Position numbers and translations under genes: made by a program
Assembly (NCBI RefSeq): GCF_002355275.1
Contig: NZ_CP023449.1
Span: 124,001 to 188,000 of the forward strand
From: Rhizorhabdus dicambivorans
GTDB lineage: Bacteria > Pseudomonadota > Alphaproteobacteria > Sphingomonadales > Sphingomonadaceae
Length of the DNA stretch: 64,000 bases
Direction: 5' to 3'
Part shown: positions 7,901 through 16,900 of the stretch, piece after piece
How the letters are laid out: the number at the start of each line of letters is the position of its first letter
How positions within the stretch are numbered: position 1 is the stretch's first letter
The notes under the pieces: generated by a model
What the model was told of the DNA's origin: nothing
Database searches by the model: none
What the model saw: only the letters and a program-made list of their open reading frames with translations

Positions 7901-10900
7901 GCCGCCACCGACCGTGAGCCGCGCGGTGCCGCCCGTCCCGGCGCCGCCGATGCCGCCCGTGCCGAGCAGATCGTCGCCCCCCAGCGCGCCGAGGTTGACG
8001 TCGATGCCGTTGGTGACGTTGATCGCCCCGCCATTATCGACGCCGATGATCAGCGTGCCGCCAAAGGCATCGCCGCCCTCGCCCGTGGTGCCGCGGGCAT
8101 TGCCGCCAAAGCCGTTGGCGACGCCGCTGAGATTGGCGATCCGGATTTCGGCATCGGCGCCGTCGGCGCTGATCTCGACCTGGCCGCCGGTGGCGTCGCC
8201 GCCCCGGGTGCCGCCGACATTGCCGTCATTCGATCCGCCGCCCCGCCCGGTCAGCTCGAAGGCGATGCTGCCGGTTTCGATGCTGGCGGAGGAACCGGTC
8301 GCGCTGAGCCGGATCGCGCCGCCACGGCCTTCGCCGCCGGCGCTGGTCGGCGATCCGCCGCCCCGGCTGGGGCTGTTGGGGTTGATGTTGATATCGCCGA
8401 GGACGATCCCGGCCGAATCCTGGGCGGTGACCTCGAAGGTACCGCCGGTGCCGGTGCCGGTCGTTCCGCTGGTGGTGTTGCCGCCATTGGCGGCGAGATT
8501 GAGGTTGCTCGCCTGGGTGAAGGCGATCGAGCCGGTGCCGGCGGCGGTGATCGACAGGGTGCCGCCTGTCGCGTTGCCGCCCGCGCCGCTGTTCGAATCA
8601 TTGCCGTTCGCGGTGAGATCGAAGTTCAGCCGCCGCGCCTCGATCTGGCCGCTGCCGGTGACCGAAAGGCTGATCGTCCCCGCCTGGGCGGTGCCGCCAT
8701 AGCCGCCCTGCGAACCGCCGCTGCGCGCGCCATAGCCGCCGCCCAGCGAGCCGACCGTGATCCGGCTGCCCGTGCCGGCCGTCAGCGACAGCGAACCGCC
8801 GGTGGCATGGCCGCCTGCGTCCGAGCCCAAGGTGGCGCCCGCAAAGGCGTTGAGATCGATCGCCTCGAAATCGCCGGTCTCAATGACGCCGCCGTTGAGC
8901 GCCGACAGGGCGATGCCGGCGCCCTGGGCGAAGCCGCCCTCTCCGGTGATGCTGTTGCCCGCGTTGAGCCGCGAACTGAGGATCGGATTGGCGGTGAGGT
9001 GGATCGTGCCGCCATCGGCGGTGAAGTTCATCGTGGCGCCGCTGGAATCGCCGCCTTCGCCCTCACCGATGTTGCTGGCGTTGCCGGCATCGGCATTGCC
9101 CTCGACCGCCAGGGTCTGGACAAGGGTGATGTCGCTGCCGCCGCCGGTCGCGGTCATGGCGAGATGGCCCGAGGACGCATTGCCACCGTTGCCCGGAGTG
9201 TTGCTGCCCCCGGCCGAACTGATCGTGACGGTGGTGCCCCCGGCGACGTTGACCGTGCCGCCGCCGGCCACCGCGAATTCCGCCACGCCGCCGATGCCGT
9301 CGCCGCCATCATTGCCATAGCCGCCGGCGCCGCGCAGCCGCAGGGTCACGTTGCCGGCGAAATCAAGCTCGCTGCCGGCGTCGAAGGCGTGGAGGTAGAG
9401 GCGGCCGGCATGGCCTTGCCCGCCCGCGCCCAGGCCATTGCCGGACTGGCCGGCACCGTTGACGCTGAGCATCACATCGCCGTTGAAGGCGAGGCCGCCG
9501 CCGAGGATCGTCTCCAGCCGGATATCGCCGCCCTGGCCGTTGCCGCCCGGATCGCCGCTGATGATCGCGGCGCCGCCCTCGCCCTGGGCCTGGGCGTTGA
9601 ACGCGCCGTCCACGGTGACATCGGCGCCCGCGCCGGCCGCCACGATGGTGACGTCGCCGCCCCGGCCGAGCGCGCCCGCCCCTCCGAAGCCGTTGGCAGC
9701 GATCGTCAGCGCGCCGTCGAACTGGACCTGATCGCCCGCCGATATCGCCTCGATCCAGACATCGCCGCCGCGCTGATCGCCGGTGCCGCCGATATTGCTG
9801 GTGAAGATGCTGACATCGTCGCCGAAGCTGACCGAGCCCGCGCCGCTGCGGATACGGACGGTGCGTTGCGGCGCGGCGATGTCCAGCTTGCCGCCGAACG
9901 TCTGCGCGCCCTCGATCTGAATCCCCATGGCCGATCGCCAATAGGTCTGCACACCGCTGGCGGTACCGAAGCCGCCCCGCAGCAGGACGGCCGTATCGCT
10001 GCCATTGCCCGAAGAGACCGGCCCGATATTGTTGAAGCCCCCCGCGACATCGCGTCCGGTGGCGATCACGATCCCCTGGGCACCGGCGTCAACGCCCTGC
10101 CCCAGGGCGAAATCGAGACTGCCGTTGCTGAGATCGAGAAAGACAACGCCCTGCGAGCCGGTGGCGAGATAGATGCCATGCGCCTCGCCGACGCCGGGGG
10201 TGACCAGCGTGTTGCCATTGTGGGTCAGCGCGAAGACCGCGTCCGTGCCCTGGTTGACGGTGATGCCGAACAGGTCGTCCAGGGTGATATCGGCATCGCG
10301 CGCTGCGACATAGGCGACGCTGCCGGTCGCGTTGACCGTGCCCTGTTGCTCGATCCGGGGCGCGATGAGGGCGAGGTAGCCGTTGGCAGATATGCTCGAA
10401 TCGATCCGGATCAGCTGGCTGTCGGCGCTGGCCTGATCGGTCCGCAGATCGGTGAAGCGATCATTGGCATCGGTGAAGCCGATATCCGCAGTCGACAGCA
10501 CCAGCCCGCCGACGTCGATGGTGGCGCCGCCGCCCAGCAATATGCCGCCGGGGCTGTAGAACCAGATATTGCCGCCGGGGCCGATGAGATTATTGCCCGC
10601 ATCGTAGAGGCGGCTGCGCAGCGTGCCGTTGAACGCGATCGCCCGGCCCGAAGCGCCGCCGCCGGGGATCACCCGGTTGAGGACGGTGAAGCCGCCGAGA
10701 TTGCCGGTGCCGTTGCGGAAGGTGGCGGTCGAGCTGCTCGGCAGGAAATCGATCGCGCCGCTGCCACCAGCGGTGTCGTCGGGCGTCCAGTTGATGATCG
10801 CGGTGGGCGCGTTGACGAAGATGGTGTCGCTGTTGTCGACACGCTGGATGTCGTAGGCAGCCGTCGTCAGCGCATCCGGAGCACCCGCGAAGCCGAATAT

Positions 10901-13900
10901 CTGCGGCAGCGGAGGCGGCGGCGGGGGACCGCCCGACAGGCCCTCGGGCGGATCGGCGGCGGGATCGCAGGCGACGCCGGCGACCACGCATTCGTTGATC
11001 ACGGTAGGCACGTTGAGGGCGTAGAAGTCCGCCGTGATGCTGCCCTGGGTATCGAGGTAGAAGGCGACCGTGATGCCGTCCCCGGTGATCGCCAGATCGG
11101 CGCCGTTCGGATTGACGAAGTCGATCGCGCCATAGGCCGCCTGGATGCGGTTCGGCGCGCCTTCGCCGCCGGGATCGCCATTGGCGGTGATGGTCGCCTG
11201 GGCGGTGACGCTGATGTCGCCCCGGAAGGTGGAGATGTTGAAGGTACCGGCGGTGTCGGAGAAGGTGCTGCCCTTGTCCGTCCGGTCGCCGGTCAGGTTG
11301 GCCGTGAAGCCGGCGAGCTCGACCCGGCCGCGCTGGTCGTTCTGTTCATAGCGATTGCCCGAGCCGATCTCGAAATCGCCACCCCGGCCGCTGCCGTTGA
11401 CGCCGAAGGTGCCGTCGCTGCCGCTGCCGCTGCCCAGGCCGGCGTCGCCGCCTTCGCCACCATGGCCGACGAGGGTGATGGTGGTGGCGCCGCCGATCTT
11501 CAGCCCGGTGGGGGTGGCCCCGTCGCTGGCGCCGTTCGCGCTGAGCCTGACCGTTCCGCCGCGACCGTCGCCGCCATCGCCGCCGGATCCGGCCTGGAAA
11601 TCCGTCGAATCGCCGCCATTGCCGCCATCGCCGCCGATGCCGCCGGCATTGATGTCGGCGGCGTTGATCCGGACGAAGCCGTCATTCTGGACGACCGCGC
11701 TGTCCCCACTGACCAGCCCGATCTCGACATGGCCGCCTTCGCCATTGCCGGCGCGCCCGCCGCTGGAGCCGGGGCTGCTGCCCGACTTGTTGCTGCCCCC
11801 GGTGCCGCCATTGCCGCCGCTGCCCCGAACATCAATGAGCTGCGAGCTGATGTCGACCTGCCCCCGGCCCGCCTCGGCACCGATCGACACGGTGCCGCCG
11901 AAGCCGCTGCCGGCATCGCTACCCGGCTTGCTCGTGCCGCCGGCGTCCCGGCCGGCGGCACCGATGCCCTGCATGTTCCAGACGAAATTCTGCGGCGTGC
12001 TGGTGATATGGCCGCCGCCGCTCTCGCCATTATAGGCGAAGATTTCGCCATAGCCGCCATAGCCGTCGCCGCCGGCGCCCAGTGTATTGGCACTGTCCGG
12101 GCGATTCTGGCCGCCGAGGCCGCTGGCGCTGAGGAAGACGGCGCCGCCGGTGAGCGTCAGCGTGCCGTCGTCGGCGCGCAGATAGAGCCCGCCGCCGCCG
12201 TCGTTCAGCCCGAAACCGCCCGATCCCTCGCCGCCATGATAGCCGGTGCCGCCGAGGCCGCTGCCGTTGAAATTGCCGTCGCCGACGGTCACCGATCCGC
12301 CGTCGACGACGCGGATGCCGGCCTTGCCGCCCTGTCCGAGGCCGCCCTGCGAATCGGTCAGCACCACATTGTTGCCGTCGCCGATCACATTGCCGCCATT
12401 GCCGACCGCGGCGATGCCCAGCGACCCGATGGTGATTCCGGTGCCGCCCTCGGTGCCGATCTCCCCGGTCCCGCCATGGCCGGTGCCGCCCGCCATCGCG
12501 CCCTGGCCGCCATTGCCGTTGGCGTCGAGCTGGAGGCCGCCGAACTGGAGGGTGCCGCTGCCGCCGCCGACCGTCAGATAGCCGCCATAGCCGTCGCCAC
12601 CGGAGCCGGCGACGCCATAGCCGCCGACGGCGTTGGCGCTGATGATGAAGGTGCCGTCGCTGCGCACCGCCGCGCTGTCCTCGGCCCGGACATAGAGGCT
12701 GCCCCCGGTGCCGGTGCCCGCCGTACCGTCCGCGCTCGCGCCGCCATAGCCGGTGAGCAGGGCAAACAGGCCGTCATGGAAATAGAGCGAGGAATCGCCA
12801 TCGGCGCGGATGTCGATGCGGCCGCCGGTCGCATCGCCGCCGCGATCATAGCCGTCGCGGATCGAACCCTCGGCGCGGATGTCGATATTGCCATGGGTAT
12901 CGATATGGCCGCCATCGAGCGCGAAGAACTCGAACTGGCCGGCGGTCGCGGTGCCGCTGTGGTTGCCGGTGACGCCATTGCTGCCGCCGCCGCCCGCTAT
13001 GGCATCGAGCGACATCTGGATCGAAGCGCCGTCCTGCGCGGTGCCGATCGACAGTGCGCCGTCCGCCCCCGAGGCGACCAGCTGGATATAGCCGTGCGGA
13101 TCGTTGCTGCTCGGCAGATCGGTGATGACGTTGCCGCCATTGCCCTGGTCGCTGTTGCCGCCGCGCGCCGTGGCGAAGAGCTGGAACTCGTGACCGGCCG
13201 AAGCCTCGATCGTCCCGCCGAGTGCCTGCACCTGCAGGGCGCCGGCATAGGCATCGCCGCCGTCATTGCCGAGGCCGCTGGCATTGCCGCCATAGGCGCT
13301 GGCGACCAGGGTCGTCGTGGCGCCGATCTGGATCGACGCGCCCTGAAGCGCCGTGACGCGAATATTGCCGCCCTCGCCATCGCCGCCCTTGCTGCTCGAC
13401 GATCCGCTGCCATAGCCTTCGGACTGAACGTAGAGCCGTCCGCCTATGGTAAGCTGGGCGCCGGCGGCCTCGGCCGCGACGACCACGTCGCCGCCGGTGC
13501 CGCGCTGGCCTTCATTGCCGGCGATACCGCTTGCGGTGATATCGACATCGCCGTCGAACTGGAGGTGGCCGTTCGCCTCGTTGCTGCGGATCGCGACCGA
13601 ACCGCCATGCCGCGCCCCGCCACCGATATCGGTGACGTTGATGTTGAGCGCGCCCCCGACGCTCACCGTGCCGGCCGCCGGGCGGATCAGCACATCATGG
13701 CCGGGATTATGGATATCGAGCCGGCCGCCGAAGCTGTGGCCGCCCTGGAAATCCAGATCGGTCGCCGCGCGGATATAGGTGGGCACCTCGCTGCCGACGG
13801 CGAAGCTGCCGCGCAGCAACGTCCCCAGCCCGGTGCCGGCATTGGCGACGCCATTGCCGATATCGTTGAAATCGGCCTTCAGCTCGTGGTTGAACCCGAT

Positions 13901-16900
13901 CAGGATGGCCTGGTTCTGGGCGCTGACCCCCTGCCCCAGGGTGAAATCGAAGCTGGCGCCGCCCACATCGACGAACTGGCCCTGGCCATGGGCCGCGGCC
14001 GCGACATAGATGGCGTGCTGCCGGCTGTCGTTGTCGGGGACATCGACGATCGTCTGGCCGGTGAGCGTGAGCGCGAAGGTCGCGTCGGAGCCGCCATCGG
14101 GATCGTAGATGATCGCCATTCGGCCGTCGCGGAAATCGATATCGGCATCGCGCGCCGCGACATAGGCGGCACTGCCCTTCGAACGGACGACACCGCTCTG
14201 CTCGACGACCGGCGCCATGGCAAGGAAATAGTCGCTGACGTTGATGCTGGACGATTCGACCCGGACCAGCTGGCTGTCGAGGCTGGCCTGTTCGGTGATG
14301 ATGTCGGCGAAGCGCTCGTTCGCATCGGAAAAGCCGATATTCGCGGTCGAGAGCACCAGTCCGCCGACATCGATCGAGGCGCCGCCGACCAGGATGCCGT
14401 TCGGGCTGTAGAACCAGACGTTGCCGCCGGTGCCGATCAGAGTGTTGCCGGCATCGTAGAGACGGCTGGTGATCGTGCCGTTGAGGGCGATCGCGCGGCC
14501 GCTCGCCGCGCCGCCCGGCATGATCCGGTTGAGCACGGTGAAGCCGCCGAGATTGGCGGTGCTGTTGCGGTAGGCAGCGGTCGAGCCCGAGGGCAGGAAG
14601 TCGATCGCGTTGCTGCCGGAGCCGGTATCGTCGGGGGTCCAGTTGATGATCGCGGTGGGCGAATTGACGAAGATCGTGTCACCGCCGCTGTCACGCTGGA
14701 TGTCGTAATCGGCGGTCGAGAGCGAGCCCGGCGCCCCGGCGAAGCCGTTGCCGCCGGTCGGCGGCGGGGGTGGCGGTCCACCGCAGCTGTCGTCGAGCAG
14801 GCAGCCGCCATCGATCGACAGGACACTGAAGGAATAGGTTCCGGCGACCACATTGCCGCCGGCCAGCTCCACGATCTGGAGATTGCTGTCGGGCGTGGTG
14901 ACGACGAGATCGTCGCCGGAGGCGTTGTCGAAGGTGATCGTGCCCGATTCCGCCCGGATCAGGCCGGGATCGCTCTGCGACGGCGGAAGGTTGAGGAAGG
15001 CGACGATGGACGTCCCGCCGATCCGCATGTCGCCACGCAGCGCGGTGATCTCGAAGCTGCCGGCGACGCCCTCGGCACCATTGCCGGAGCCGCGATTGCC
15101 CGACAGATTGGCGGAAAGGCCGCCCAGATCGACCATGCCCCGGACATCGTCGGCGCCATCACGGCTCGTCGATTCGATCCGCAGCGAGCCGCCGGTGCCG
15201 CGGCCACCGCCGCCGTCCGGGCCCTGGCCGCCGCCCTGGCCACCCGTGCCGCCCAGGCCGCCATTGCCGCCATAACCGCGCGCCAGGACGTCGACCGGGT
15301 CGGCTATCTCCAGCCCGACAGCGGGGTTGCCGCTCGATCCATGGGCGTAGAGTTCGACGCTGCCGCCCTCGCCAAGGCCGCCCGCGCCGCCGGTGCCCCC
15401 GTTGGGAGCCCCCGATCCGCCGTCCCCGCCGTCCCCGCCGAAGCCGATTACTTCGGCGGACAGCCGGTCGAGGCGGGTCGAGCCCTCGGTCTGCTGGCCG
15501 GCCGGACCATCATCGAGCAGCACCCGGATGCTGCCCCCGGTCGCGCCGCCGCCCGCGCCGGCCACCGTCGGCTGGGCCGCATTGCCCTGCGCGCCGCCAT
15601 TGCCGCCGCGCCCGCCGGTGGCGTTTGCCTCGGCATCGACGTCGCCGATGTCGATCTGGCCATTGCCGGCCTCGGCCGAGATGATGATCCGGCCGGCCAC
15701 CGCATCGCCGCCGGCCCCGCCGCCCTGGCCATCCCCGGCCACACCGGCATTGCCGCCGGTCGCGCCGGCGTTGATGCTGATGTCCATCGCGCCGGTCTCG
15801 ACACGGCCGATGCCGTTGCCGGTGAGCGCGACGATCCGGACATCGCCGCCGCCGCCGTCACCGGCGCCAAGGACGACGCCGTTGCGATCCGCCTCGCTCA
15901 GGCCGCCGATGCCGGTCGCGGTCAGCGACAGGAACAGGCCGGTGATATCGAGCGTGCCGTCGGTCGCGTCGAGGAAGGCGCCGTTGCCGCCTTCGACCAG
16001 CCCGGCACCGCCTTCACCGAACCCGCCGATATTGCCCGCGCCGCCGCGGCCGTCCGAACTGATCGAGCCACCGCTGATCGTCACCTGGCCGCGGAAAACC
16101 TCGACACCGGCACGGCCGCCATAGCCGGCGCCTCCGGCCGCCCCGGCGCCGCTGCCGGCGATGTCGCTGGTGAAGCTGAGGCCGGCCGCCCCGCCCTGGC
16201 CATCGGCGCTGAGGCTGATCTGGCCAACTGTCACCGTGGCGCCGCCGGCGCTGGTGACGACGGCAGTGCCGCCCCGGCCCTGGCCGCCCTGCGCCGCACC
16301 GGCGCCGCCGAGGCCGTCCGCGATCAGCGAAATGCTGCCGACGGAGAACCCGCCCGACGAATCGCCGCCGAAGACCAGTTCCCCGCCCTGCCCGTCGCCG
16401 CCCTGCCCGGCGAAGGCGGTGCCGCCGACGCCATTGGCCTGGATGCCGAAGCCGCCATCGACATCGATCGTCGCGCTGCCGACAGTGCCGATGAGGGTGC
16501 TTCCGCCGAGCCCGGTTCCGCCGGCGCCGGCTTCGCTGCTGCCGCCCTCTCCGTCCAGGGTCAGCGACAGGCCGCCCGTTATGGAGATGGCGGAACCATC
16601 CACCGCGATCAGGCGGAACAGACCGCCGGTGGCGTTGCCGCCGGCCTGCGACTCCCCGCTGTTGACGCGGGCCGAGGCGCTGGCATCCAGCGAGCCGTGG
16701 ATGGTGATGCCCTGGCTTTCGAACGCCGCCATCTCCAGATAGCCGGCGCGCGCCTCGCCACTGATGCTGGCCCCGCTGCCGCCGCCGGCATCGGCATCGA
16801 GATTGACGCTGATCGATGCGCCCGACTGCTCGGTGCCGAACTGGATATGGCCATCCTGGCCGTTGACGATGAGGGCGACATAGCCGCTGACCTGCCCGCC